This document shows, piece after piece, positions 34,926-43,020 of a DNA stretch of 64,000 nt. The DNA is from Sediminibacterium sp. KACHI17 (GTDB lineage: Bacteria; Bacteroidota; Bacteroidia; Chitinophagales; Chitinophagaceae): NCBI RefSeq assembly GCF_040362915.1, contig NZ_AP029612.1, forward strand, positions 1,736,001 through 1,800,000. The letters run 5' to 3'. The position numbers and the translations under genes were made by a program. Positions within the stretch are counted from its first letter, which is position 1, and each line of letters begins with the position of its first letter. The notes beneath the pieces were generated by a model, which did no database searches, had not been told where the DNA came from, and saw only the letters and a program-made list of their open reading frames with translations.

Positions 34926-35966
34926 TCAGTTCTTACTGATACTATCTTCTTCTTTCTTGATCTTTTGTTCCCAGGCCCAGGCAGTTTGCATCATCTGCTC
35001 TAAGTCGTAGCGAATTGTCCAGCCAAGTTGCTGTATCGCTTTCTCATTATTGGCATATATAGCCTCAATATCACCCGATCGTCTCGGACCGATCTCATAA
35101 TTGAGTTGCAGACCACTGACTTTTTCAAACATATGAATGGCTTCAAGTACAGTAATACCATTACCGGTGCCCAGATTAAATACTTCACACTTATTTTGCA
35201 TCTTGTCGGCACGCAGGTAATCTACAGCGAGTGTATGTGCATGCGCAATATCTGATACATGAATATAATCGCGGATACAGCTGCCATCACGTGTTTTGTA
35301 ATCGCTGCCGTATACCATCATCTTAGGTAATTTTCCGATGGCTGTTTGTGTAATTACAGGAAACAGATTTTGTGGTTTGCCCAACGGCAATTCACCGATC
35401 AAGCATGAAGGATGAGCTCCAACCGGATTAAAATAGCGTAATAAGATCACTCTGGTATTCGAAGCCAGTGAAAAATCACGAAGTATCTGTTCCCCCATTT
35501 GTTTGGTAGCCCCATAAGGTGAAACTGCAGGTTGCAAAGCAGTTGCTTCCGTTACAGGAAAACGATCAGGATTACCATAAACAGTACAAGAAGAAGAGAA
35601 TACAACATGTTGAATATTAAATTCCTTTACACACTTCAAAATACTCACCAGTGAACCCATATTATTTTCATAGTATGATAAGGGTTGTTCAACTGATTCA
35701 CCTACAGCTTTATAAGCGGCGAAATGAATAACAGCACTGATATCCGGGTTCTCCTGGAAAACAGCCAGTGTTTCATCAAAATTTTTAAGATCAACCTTAT
35801 AGTTCTTGATACGTTTGCCGGTAATGAGTTGTATGCCGGTAAGGGGATAAGGAGTGGAGCGCGACTGATCATCAATAGAGATCACTTCATAACCATTCTC
35901 GATCAGGTCCACAATCGTATGTGAACCGATATAACCGCATCCTCCCGTAACCAATACTTTAGTCAT
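34926..35966 (-). CDS. galE: UDP-glucose 4-epimerase
   Basis: Interconverts UDP-glucose and UDP-galactose in the cytoplasm. 346 residues. Rossmann motif TGGCGYIGSHT at the N-terminus, catalytic SSSCTVYG and YGATKQMGE (Tyr-x3-Lys), and the conserved RYFNPVGAHPS and GTRDGSCIRDYIHV-like blocks identify it. Single gene, converging on the paralogue pair; no sugar cluster nearby. Confidence 0.96.
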   Translation of the reverse strand: MTKVLVTGGCGYIGSHTIVDLIENGYEVISIDDQSRSTPYPLTGIQLITGKRIKNYKVDLKNFDETLAVFQENPDISAVIHFAAYKAVGESVEQPLSYYENNMGSLVSILKCVKEFNIQHVVFSSSCTVYGNPDRFPVTEATALQPAVSPYGATKQMGEQILRDFSLASNTRVILLRYFNPVGAHPSCLIGELPLGKPQNLFPVITQTAIGKLPKMMVYGSDYKTRDGSCIRDYIHVSDIAHAHTLAVDYLRADKMQNKCEVFNLGTGNGITVLEAIHMFEKVSGLQLNYEIGPRRSGDIEAIYANNEKAIQQLGWTIRYDLEQMMQTAWAWEQKIKKEEDSISKN

Positions 35967-36009
35967 GCCTATTTATTGATACGGCAAAATACAATGCGTT
36001 ACTGTAAAA

Positions 36010-37050
36010 TCAGATAAATAATTTAACGAGATAGTAAAACAATGCTGCCATTGCTGCTGATACCGGAATGGTTAAGATCCATGCCCATAAAAGATTTACC
36101 GTAACACCCCAACGAACGGCACTCAATCTCTTTGTAGCACCTACACCAATGATAGAACCGGTAATAGTGTGTGTCGTACTCACAGGAATACCAAGCTTTT
36201 CGGTCAGGAATAAAGTAATGGCACCGGCTGTTTCAGCGCTTACACCTTCCAGTGGTGTTACCTTGGTGATACGGGTACCCATCGTTTTAACGATCTTCCA
36301 TCCACCACTTAAAGTACCCAAACCAATGGCTAAAAAGCTACAGAAAGGAACCCAACTGTATTCTGTTACGAACTGATTGAAAGACATGTCTACCCCTAAA
36401 GAACTTTCATAATAAATGATAGCAGCACCAATGATCCCCATTACTTTTTGTGCATCATTACCTCCATGACCCAAACTAAATGCAGCTGAAGAAACCAGCT
36501 GTAACCTCTTGAACCAAGTCTCCGCTTTATAAGGATTGGCTCGCTTACACAGATGAACGATCAGAATTGTAATGGCAAATGCTATGAACATACCGATCAA
36601 TGGAGCAAGAAAAATAAACATGAAAGTGGGAATCACTTTTGCATAGTTCACCACATCAATACCATTCTCACTAAACCCGCCGGCATGTGCTAATGCAGCT
36701 CCCATAAAACCACCCAGCAAAGTATGTGACGAACTTGAAGGAATCCCAAACCACCAGGTAACAAGATTCCATGTGATAGCAGCTAATAAACCTGCGAAGA
36801 TCACTTCAAGTGTGATAAAATTTTCGTTGACAGATTTTGCGATCGTATTCCCGATTTTAAATTCACCGATCAGGTACTTGGAAATAAAAAATGCAGCAAA
36901 GTTGAATACTGCAGCCCAAAGTACAGCCTGAAATGGCGTCAATACTTTTGTTGAAACAATAGTAGCGATAGAGTTTGCCGCGTCATGGAAGCCGTTGATA
37001 TAATCAAAGATAAAAGCCAGAACAATGATGATGACCAGGAGGGTGAACAT
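36010..37050 (-). CDS. pit: Inorganic phosphate transporter, PiT family
   Basis: Low-affinity phosphate:cation symporter of the inner membrane, 346 residues from the ATG at 37048-37050 (MFTLLVIIIVLAF). Both PiT signature repeats are visible: FDYINGFHDAANSIATIVSTK near the N-terminus and SLGHGGNDAQKVMGII in the middle, with GIPVSTTHTITGSIIGVG near the end. The frame opens upstream from a TTG in the inverted repeat, which I reject as start. Second gene of the DUF47-pit transcript. Confidence 0.95.
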   Translation of the reverse strand: MFTLLVIIIVLAFIFDYINGFHDAANSIATIVSTKVLTPFQAVLWAAVFNFAAFFISKYLIGEFKIGNTIAKSVNENFITLEVIFAGLLAAITWNLVTWWFGIPSSSSHTLLGGFMGAALAHAGGFSENGIDVVNYAKVIPTFMFIFLAPLIGMFIAFAITILIVHLCKRANPYKAETWFKRLQLVSSAAFSLGHGGNDAQKVMGIIGAAIIYYESSLGVDMSFNQFVTEYSWVPFCSFLAIGLGTLSGGWKIVKTMGTRITKVTPLEGVSAETAGAITLFLTEKLGIPVSTTHTITGSIIGVGATKRLSAVRWGVTVNLLWAWILTIPVSAAMAALFYYLVKLFI

Positions 37051-37076
37051 AGGGTTAATTTTTCTGGGAAGAAAAA

Positions 37077-37138
37077 GTGAAAGGCGAAAGGTCAAAATTG
37101 AAATAAAACGATTTCAGTTTTGACCTTTCCTTTTTCAC
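37077..37138. repeat. Inverted repeat between DUF47 and pit genes
   Basis: GTGAAAGGCGAAAGGTCAAAA at the left pairs with TTTTGACCTTTCCTTTTTCAC at the right over about 20 nt of loop. It sits inside the expected DUF47-pit transcript, so it may set the ratio of the two genes by partial termination. Confidence 0.75.
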
Positions 37139-37139
37139 A

Positions 37140-37787
37140 CTAAGCATACTTAATAATAATAGATTCAATGACATTGGCAGCGTCTTCACATTTATCAGTA
37201 GCGATTTCCATTACCTGATAAATTTCTCTTTTCTTGATCACTTCCTTGAAATCATTCTCTTGCTGGAAGAGCATTTCAATACTCATATCAAATACATCAT
37301 CAGCCTGATTTTCGATGCTGTTCACTTTAACCATGGCTTCGGTCATTTCACGCAGGTTCTTCATATCACGTAAGCCATTCACTGCTTTTTTGATCTCTAC
37401 TGTACCCTGTAGAATAAGATCTGCCATTTTCTGGATTCCTGTATCATTGGGGTTAACACTGTAGAAATTGATCTTCTTAGAAGAAGCAAAAATATAATCA
37501 GCAATATCATCCAAGGCTGTTGCCAGATAGTGTATGTCTTCACGATCGAATGGCGTGATGAAGTTTCTGCCTAGTTCGGTAAAAATACGGTGGGTATTAT
37601 CATCGTTTTTATGCTCAAGGTCTTCGATCTGAGCCAGCACTGCAGCACGCTTATTATTGTCGGGCTCGCTTACCATCTCCTTGAGTTTCAAGCCCATTTC
37701 GTGCACTTTTTCTGCTACATCTTCGAATAACTCATAGAAAACTTTGTTTTTTGGCATGAACAAACGACCAAAAGTATTGATACCCAT
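37140..37787 (-). CDS. DUF47 / PhoU-like Pit accessory protein
   Basis: 215 residues, all-helical, with the family blocks LFEDVAEKVHEMGLKLKEMV, EHKNDDNTHRIFTELGRNFITPFDREDIHYLATALDDIADYI and EIATDKCEDAANVIESI. The FxTPFDREDI and EDAAN-type motifs are those of PhoU-like proteins coded beside Pit transporters, thought to regulate phosphate uptake. First gene of the transcript; -7 element TATTTTTG lies 15 nt before the ATG. Confidence 0.93.
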   Translation of the reverse strand: MGINTFGRLFMPKNKVFYELFEDVAEKVHEMGLKLKEMVSEPDNNKRAAVLAQIEDLEHKNDDNTHRIFTELGRNFITPFDREDIHYLATALDDIADYIFASSKKINFYSVNPNDTGIQKMADLILQGTVEIKKAVNGLRDMKNLREMTEAMVKVNSIENQADDVFDMSIEMLFQQENDFKEVIKKREIYQVMEIATDKCEDAANVIESIIIKYA

Positions 37788-37802
37788 AGGTTAAAATTTA
37801 TG

Positions 37803-37862
37803 CAAAAATAGGCTTACGGTACCGATGTAGAAAGGAAAACAAGGAATTAATAATTAGGTAAC
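37803..37862 (-). promoter_or_regulatory. -7 element and weak Pho-box-like repeats of the DUF47-pit operon
   Basis: Minus-strand TATTTTTG spans 37810-37803. Upstream, minus-strand TTACCT (from 37861), TTAATT (from 37850) and TTTTCC (from 37839) keep an 11-bp period, and TGTTACCTAAT matches the porin repeat unit at 10 of 11 positions. Phase to the -7 differs by one base and the boxes closer to the promoter are missing, so this is much weaker than at 27219. Confidence 0.35.
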
Positions 37863-37966
37863 ATTGAAATTTGCTTAATTTCTGTATATGTAACCAATGC
37901 AATCGTTAACGGTTTCTTCTTAATTAGGACATATCCGGTTAACACGCATCCTTCAATTTTGCAGCA

Positions 37967-38036
37967 CAGTTTATCGTAATTGAGCAACGAAAGTAGATTT
38001 TCTCATGTGTCAGCCCCGATTTCTATCGGGGCTTTT
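37967..38036 (+). ncRNA. Candidate small RNA ending in a strong terminator
   Basis: A plus-strand CAATTTTG resembles the -7 consensus and would start a transcript of about 70 nt that ends at the hairpin AGCCCCGAT-TTCT-ATCGGGGCT plus T-run. No protein gene lies upstream on the plus strand for 3 kb, so the terminator needs another partner. Existence of the RNA is inferred. Confidence 0.35.
38012..38036 (+). terminator. Orphan intrinsic terminator
   Basis: Nine-bp perfect stem AGCCCCGAT/ATCGGGGCT, 4-nt loop, then TTTT. Oriented for plus-strand transcription, although both neighbouring genes are on the minus strand. Confidence 0.8.
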
Positions 38037-38099
38037 GTATAGCGGGAAACCTTATTATGGACCATAGTCCATGGTAGGAAAAGGGGGCTTGGTTTTTGA

Positions 38100-39149
38100 T
38101 TACTCGCGCCTCGCATCCAAGGTAAAGCCGATCGTAGTTCCTACATCCAATTTACTACGTACATGCATGGTTTGTCCATGGGCTTCAATAATGTGTTTGC
38201 AGATGGCTAGCCCAAGTCCGGTACCTCCTTTATCTCTGCTTCTACCCCTATCCGTTCTATAAAATCTTTCAAATATGCGGGGTAGATGTTCTTCGGCGAT
38301 ACCAATTCCATCATCACTGAATTCGATCAATACATGTTCATCATCGGTACGATAAATACTCGCTACGATCGTTCCATCCTGCTTTCCATATTTCACTGCA
38401 TTTTCCAACAGGTTATTTATGACCTGTCTGATCTTCTCCTGATCAGCAAAAACAGTGATCGGATACTCACAGCCTTTTTTGATGGAACACTTGATATTCT
38501 TGGCGGTTGTTTTGATCGAGAGTGTTTCATATACTTCTCTGATCAACTCCTGAATCACAAAATTCTCTTTATACAAAGGTTGTTCACCGCTTTCCAGTCT
38601 TGATATTTCATCCAGATCTTCTACAAGATTCACCATACGATCCACATTCCTAGCGGTATTTTCAAGAAAACGTTTGCTGATTTCCGGTGAGTCCATGGCC
38701 CCACTCAACAAAGTATCTACATAACCTTGTATCGCAAAAATGGGCGTCTTGAATTCATGTGCAAGGTTCTGTAAAAATTCTTTTCGATACGCTTCATTGT
38801 TTTTAAGCAACTCGATCTCTGCACTTCTTTGCTCTGCCCATTTTTCAACATCCTCCCTTACTTCATCGATACCCTTTTGCGGTAAGATATATTTGTAATA
38901 GGTCTCCTCTCTTTTACTAGCCTTGGTTTGATAAATGAATTTATAGATCAGTTTGATCTTGCGATAAATGAAAGATTCCAATACCGTTCTGATCAATAGA
39001 TAACTACCTAAAAAAGTAAGTATCAAAGAGCCTACAGCAATTTTCCAATCCGGCCGAATGAACCAAATGCCCAATGAAATGGGCATCGACAAAATCAATG
39101 CAGTAAATGCCGATAGTTGTTGCGGCGAAAGATTTTTGGTCTTGAACAT
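38100..39149 (-). CDS. Membrane sensor histidine kinase, PhoR-like
   Basis: 349 residues with two membrane helices (about 12-30 and 37-55), no sizeable periplasmic domain, a helical linker, and a kinase core: H box NLAHEFKTPI with His131, N box NNLLENAVKYG, G1 DDGIGI, F box RFYR, G2 GTGLGLAICKHII. The layout matches short PhoR/BaeS-type kinases of Bacteroidota. It follows the response regulator gene by 119 bp, filled by a word repeat. ATG at 39147-39149 preferred over a GTG two codons upstream. The phosphate role is inferred from the pit neighbours. Confidence 0.9.
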   Translation of the reverse strand: MFKTKNLSPQQLSAFTALILSMPISLGIWFIRPDWKIAVGSLILTFLGSYLLIRTVLESFIYRKIKLIYKFIYQTKASKREETYYKYILPQKGIDEVREDVEKWAEQRSAEIELLKNNEAYRKEFLQNLAHEFKTPIFAIQGYVDTLLSGAMDSPEISKRFLENTARNVDRMVNLVEDLDEISRLESGEQPLYKENFVIQELIREVYETLSIKTTAKNIKCSIKKGCEYPITVFADQEKIRQVINNLLENAVKYGKQDGTIVASIYRTDDEHVLIEFSDDGIGIAEEHLPRIFERFYRTDRGRSRDKGGTGLGLAICKHIIEAHGQTMHVRSKLDVGTTIGFTLDARRE

Positions 39150-39233
39150 GACCACTAAGGTAGGGAAACAGAGGAATGAAGAACAGAGAAAAAAGAAATC
39201 ATAAATGAGAAATGAAAAAGCAAGAAAATGCTG

Positions 39234-39275
39234 TAAGACTTATAACCTGAAGCTTGTAGCCTGCTGCTTATAACT
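39234..39275. repeat. Intergenic word repeat (CTTATAACCTGAAGCTTGTAGCCTGC)
   Basis: Contains AAGCTTGTAGCCTGCTGCTTATAAC, of the AGCTTGCAGC family, between the response regulator and kinase genes. Confidence 0.5.
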
Positions 39276-39948
39276 CAAACTTATATCCTACCCCTTTCAC
39301 TGTTGTAATGCAATCAACCCCCAATTTTTGACGCACTTTACGAATATGAACATCGATGGTTCTGTCACCAACGATCACATCATTTCCCCAGATCTGTGAT
39401 AGTATCTCATTACGAAGGAACACACGTCCCGGACGAGAAGCCAACAGATACAATAATTCGAATTCCTTTTTTGCCAAGATCACTTCCTGATCATCAATGG
39501 TAACATTGAACTTTACCGGATCGATCTGAATATTCGCAATTTTGATGGTTTTACCTGTATCTTTTGAGTTGAGACGTCTGAACAAGGCATTGACGCGACT
39601 CACTAATACTTTCGGACTGATCGGTTTGCTGACATAATCATCAGCACCGGTTTCTAATCCTTTGATCTGGGATGCTTCGTCACTCAGTGCAGTGAGAAAG
39701 ATGATCAAGGTATCTTGAAACAAAGGTTGTGAACGGAGTATCTGACAAACTTCTACTCCCGTCTTTTTGGGCATCATGATATCCAAAATGATCAGATCAG
39801 GATGAATTTGTTTGGCTTTTTCGATTGCTTCATTTCCATCCTTGGCGGTATAGACCTCATACCCTTCTTTGGTGAGATTGTAAGAGATAATCTCCAATAT
39901 GTCCTGCTCATCGTCTGCGATCAAAATCTGTTTCGGCTTGCCTTCCAT
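39268..39948 (-). CDS. Response regulator, OmpR/PhoB family
   Basis: 226 residues. Receiver domain with acidic pair DDE (12-14), phospho-acceptor Asp56 (LIILDIMMPKKTG), Thr of FLTALSD and Lys of VSKPIS; then a winged-helix output domain ending in RTIDVHIRKVRQKLG and TVKGVGYKFEL, which is PhoB-like. Co-oriented with the kinase downstream. As an OmpR-class protein it would bind direct repeats of 11-bp period such as those before the porin at 27219. -7 element TAATTTTG at 39975-39968. Confidence 0.92.
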   Translation of the reverse strand: MEGKPKQILIADDEQDILEIISYNLTKEGYEVYTAKDGNEAIEKAKQIHPDLIILDIMMPKKTGVEVCQILRSQPLFQDTLIIFLTALSDEASQIKGLETGADDYVSKPISPKVLVSRVNALFRRLNSKDTGKTIKIANIQIDPVKFNVTIDDQEVILAKKEFELLYLLASRPGRVFLRNEILSQIWGNDVIVGDRTIDVHIRKVRQKLGVDCITTVKGVGYKFEL

Positions 39949-39967
39949 TGTTAACCTTATGTTTACA

Positions 39968-39975
39968 CAAAATTA
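39968..39975 (-). promoter_or_regulatory. -7 element of the response regulator gene (TAATTTTG)
   Basis: TAnnTTTG match on the minus strand, 19 nt before the ATG. Confidence 0.55.
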
Positions 39976-40029
39976 ATTTTAAACATTGGCATAAAAGGTT
40001 TTTGGCACTATTATGTTATTGTTAACTGA

Positions 40030-40046
40030 TTAAGTTGTTTTTAAGC
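40030..40046 (+). repeat. 17-nt motif shared with the region upstream of the PAS kinase
   Basis: TTAAGTTGTTTTTAAGC occurs here and at 11326-11342 without mismatch, both in upstream regions. Confidence 0.45.
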
Positions 40047-40107
40047 TGTCTAAATGAAGGAGTTTTGGGCGTTTTTGGGCAAATCCCTCGATTCGATCAT
40101 TTGGCAG

Positions 40108-40115
40108 TATTTTTG
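40108..40115 (+). promoter_or_regulatory. -7 element of the large secreted protein gene (TATTTTTG)
   Basis: TAnnTTTG match 9 nt before the ATG at 40125. Confidence 0.6.
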
Positions 40116-40124
40116 CATAAGTGT

Positions 40125-42329
40125 ATGAGCATGAAGAAATTTTACCTGATCGTTCTGTTATTGGCTGTATCCATCGCTTCTTTTGCACAGCAGGAAATGG
40201 CCATGCCTCCTATTCCATTGATGCGCGAAGTGCACCATTCCTATATAGAAACCAGTCTTCGCAATATTACCAAACTAAGCAGTGTCGCTGATTCTGTCTT
40301 TCCGGTCACCAATGACCCAAAACTCAATCAATCGATCCATAAAAGCATTCGAACCTATGTCCACAATATGCGTGCGATCGTAGAATCAAGCACGAAACTG
40401 AGTGATAACGAAAAATACATCTGGTTAAGAGGCATCAATGATTTACTCACCGGCTTTCAATCAGCATGGCAGGCTCGCATCATTCGTAATATCATGTATC
40501 CGGGGCTCATTAAAGCTTTTTATGAATGCATGCAACTAGAACTGGAAGGCAAATCCATTCTTCCTATCATCGAACAAAATGAATTGGAGATCGGAAATGT
40601 ATTGATCCAAAATTATTGTCTTAAAAACAACGTCGGCATAGAAGCAGCGAAAGATGTACTGGTATTAAAAACCTGTCAACGAGAACCTTCAAATATTCTT
40701 AAGATACTTACCCGCTATCCAAATAACCGCTATGCAGATAGCTTGATCACCATCAGTGCATTCAGAAATCAAGAAGAGTTATACAATTATGCTGCAGCTC
40801 CAAATACACTTGGACAAAAAATTCAACAGGTAGAACATCCTTTGGTAAAACTGATCGCTACACTGGCAAGATCAAAGAATGGAAGAATGTATTTTCCTTT
40901 TTTAGATGACCTGTATCAAAACAAAATAACCATCGGTCAAATAGCACCGATATTGGATAATGAATCTTCTGACAGTTACTACAAATTACTGGTCAAAACA
41001 AGAATAGGTTATGCAGAGAGAATGAGAAAGGGTGATACTCCTATGGCTGCCAAAACCTTAGTAGGTAAGCTTCGTGGCAAAGCTGTAGAACTCTATATCA
41101 ATGAGATCAATGCATTGCATGATGAGTCAAATCCCAATATTCGCTTCAAAAAAATAGATTCTTTGAACCCTCAAGAGCTCTATTATCTCGCAGTATTGGG
41201 TGAAGAGGAGATCTATACTTCCAGTTTTGTATCAGGTGTTTATCCGCGCATATTCGCACGTTTTAAAAGCGGAGATGCTGACTCTCTTTTGCAAACATTG
41301 CATTATGATTTTTATCGGAAGTTTTTGAAAATGTCAGCAGCATATAACACGCTTGATGATTTTCTAAAACGTATGAGCAAACCTGCTGCTCAAAAATTGA
41401 TGCGGAATTTTGTGAATGGTTTGGAAAAAACAGGCTCATTAGAAGATGCCGTTGATGTGGCTGATTCTTATGCCAGCATTTATAATAAAGATATCAGAAA
41501 GCTTATCTTATCACAGGTACAACAAAATCTTAAAAACAGTAAGACACAAAAAGATAAAAGAGGTGAAGTCATTTATCATTTACTGAATACCATTTTCGTT
41601 TCTGCAGACTCTTCCGGCAAAACAAATCTTTCTGCTTCACTTGGTATCAATACGGTATACAATATGCCATTGAAGGAATTGCAAAATGCTTCGGGAAGAA
41701 TTATCATACAGCAATACGCTTATGGTGATAAGGATGCTGAAAGTTATTTTGGTGCTTTTTTAGCTCGTTTCAGTAACAGCAACTGGCGTATTGTTCGAAA
41801 ACCTTATTGGGTTGAGATCAGTTCTGCACGTGGTACGCCTGTAACCATTTATGCCAACCTGCCCCTAGATGAAACTAAAGATCTGGACGCAATGGCCCAA
41901 GACAGTCTAAACTATTATCTGGAAACAAATGGGCTACAACCAACAATGGTGATACATCGGGGACACAGTTATTATCTCCAACAAACCATCGATCAGTTGG
42001 CTCCATCCGCCAAAGTAGTGTTATTAGGCAGTTGCGGAGGATACCAAAAACTCAATCTGGTATTGGATATTTGTCCAACAGCCCACATCATCTCCTCAAA
42101 ACAAGTAGCTGCAGGTGTCCTCAATCAGGCATTGATTGATGCGATCACCGATCAGATCAGGCTCAACAAAGACCTGGTTTGGGAGGAGATCTGGCAAAAG
42201 CTTCAAACCCGTGTAACAGGCGGTTACAAGGAAAAATTTGAAGATTATATACCGCCACACAAAAACCTTGGCGCCATATTCATAATGGCTTTCAATAAAG
42301 CCATGGAAAAAGAAAGTCCTTTAAACTAA
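40125..42329 (+). CDS. Large secreted protein with a caspase-like C-terminal His/Cys pair
   Basis: 734 residues from the ATG at 40125 (MSMKKFYL); the signal peptide ends SFAQQ. The frame is open further upstream, but that part contains the promoter. Most of the chain is helical and unrecognised. The C-terminal 150 residues have the order strand-His-helix-strand-Cys: MVIHRGHSYYL (His611, His614) and KVVLLGSCGGYQ (Cys637). That is the arrangement of clan CD cysteine peptidases (caspases, gingipains, clostripain), with a His-Cys distance shorter than usual. The peptidase call is inference. Its end overlaps the converging MBL gene by 9 bp. Confidence 0.65.
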   Translation: MSMKKFYLIVLLLAVSIASFAQQEMAMPPIPLMREVHHSYIETSLRNITKLSSVADSVFPVTNDPKLNQSIHKSIRTYVHNMRAIVESSTKLSDNEKYIWLRGINDLLTGFQSAWQARIIRNIMYPGLIKAFYECMQLELEGKSILPIIEQNELEIGNVLIQNYCLKNNVGIEAAKDVLVLKTCQREPSNILKILTRYPNNRYADSLITISAFRNQEELYNYAAAPNTLGQKIQQVEHPLVKLIATLARSKNGRMYFPFLDDLYQNKITIGQIAPILDNESSDSYYKLLVKTRIGYAERMRKGDTPMAAKTLVGKLRGKAVELYINEINALHDESNPNIRFKKIDSLNPQELYYLAVLGEEEIYTSSFVSGVYPRIFARFKSGDADSLLQTLHYDFYRKFLKMSAAYNTLDDFLKRMSKPAAQKLMRNFVNGLEKTGSLEDAVDVADSYASIYNKDIRKLILSQVQQNLKNSKTQKDKRGEVIYHLLNTIFVSADSSGKTNLSASLGINTVYNMPLKELQNASGRIIIQQYAYGDKDAESYFGAFLARFSNSNWRIVRKPYWVEISSARGTPVTIYANLPLDETKDLDAMAQDSLNYYLETNGLQPTMVIHRGHSYYLQQTIDQLAPSAKVVLLGSCGGYQKLNLVLDICPTAHIISSKQVAAGVLNQALIDAITDQIRLNKDLVWEEIWQKLQTRVTGGYKEKFEDYIPPHKNLGAIFIMAFNKAMEKESPLN

Positions 42330-42959
42330 GAATGGATTGTTCCTTTTTTCATACCCAATGGTAGTGGTGATGCCATGACCGGAGTAAACTTTGACCTCAT
42401 CCGGCAATACCCATAATTTTTCCCGAATACTGTTAAGCAGGGTCTGATGATCTCCTCCGGGAAGATCTGTTCTGCCAATACTTTGGTGAAACAAGACATC
42501 GCCACCAATCAGTATTTTTTGCTCCTGATGGTAAAAACAAATGCTTCCCGGTGAATGTCCGGGTGCCCATATCACCTGCAAAGCATCATTTCCGAGCATT
42601 ACGGTATCTCCATCCTGAAGAAAGTGCAAAGGCCCATTGTAGTTTTCAAAAGGAAGCCCCCAACGCTCTCCTGAGCGAGGAGCATGAGCCAATACTTGTT
42701 CTTCCAAAGGATGTAAATACAGCTCGAGATTGAACTCATCATACACCCATTTGTTACCAAAAACATGGTCGAGATGACAATGTGTATTAAGCAACTGAAC
42801 AGGATCAAGCTGCGTATCTTTTATAAAGTTTTTTAACGTTTCCTGTTCAGCGGAAAAGTAACAACCGGGATCAATTATAATAGCTTTGCCTTGTTCATTA
42901 TACAACACATAGGTGTTTTCTTGAACAGGGCTGAAAATAAAGGCCTTTACCTTGAGCAT
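42321..42959 (-). CDS. Metallo-beta-lactamase-fold hydrolase, glyoxalase II-like
   Basis: 212 residues. Dinuclear zinc site: THCHLDH (HxHxDH), GHSPGSICF, GGDVLFHQSIGRTD and SGHGITTTIGYE. The small size, without the glyoxalase II C-terminal domain, and the FSPVQENTYVLYNEQGKAIIIDPGC start fit the YcbL-like hydroxyacylglutathione hydrolase relatives. The thiol-ester substrate is unknown. It diverges from the 1123-residue gene. Confidence 0.93.
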   Translation of the reverse strand: MLKVKAFIFSPVQENTYVLYNEQGKAIIIDPGCYFSAEQETLKNFIKDTQLDPVQLLNTHCHLDHVFGNKWVYDEFNLELYLHPLEEQVLAHAPRSGERWGLPFENYNGPLHFLQDGDTVMLGNDALQVIWAPGHSPGSICFYHQEQKILIGGDVLFHQSIGRTDLPGGDHQTLLNSIREKLWVLPDEVKVYSGHGITTTIGYEKRNNPFLV

Positions 42960-43020
42960 AACGTTTTTTATGAAGGTTTTACAGGGTAATTGACTAATTT
43001 TAAAACACTAAAGTTCGGAT

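Larger units (their letters stand above)
37788..38099. other. 312-bp gap: DUF47 promoter, possible small RNA and a terminator
   Basis: No protein gene. From the left it holds the DUF47-pit promoter (minus), an AT-rich stretch with GTTAAC twice (37905 and 37938, exactly 33 bp apart), a near-consensus -7 CAATTTTG around 37954-37961 on the plus strand, the terminator at 38012-38036, and a word repeat TATGGACCATAGTCCATGG near 38056-38075. Confidence 0.6.

Noticed and set aside
37803..37862. A full Pho box before DUF47-pit
   Set aside because: Only three boxes are in phase and two are weak, so I kept it as a low-confidence site instead of a firm operator.
8485..38080. CRISPR-like appearance of the spaced word repeats
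   Set aside because: Repeat units are not identical, spacing is irregular, there are no spacers of constant length, and no cas genes are present.
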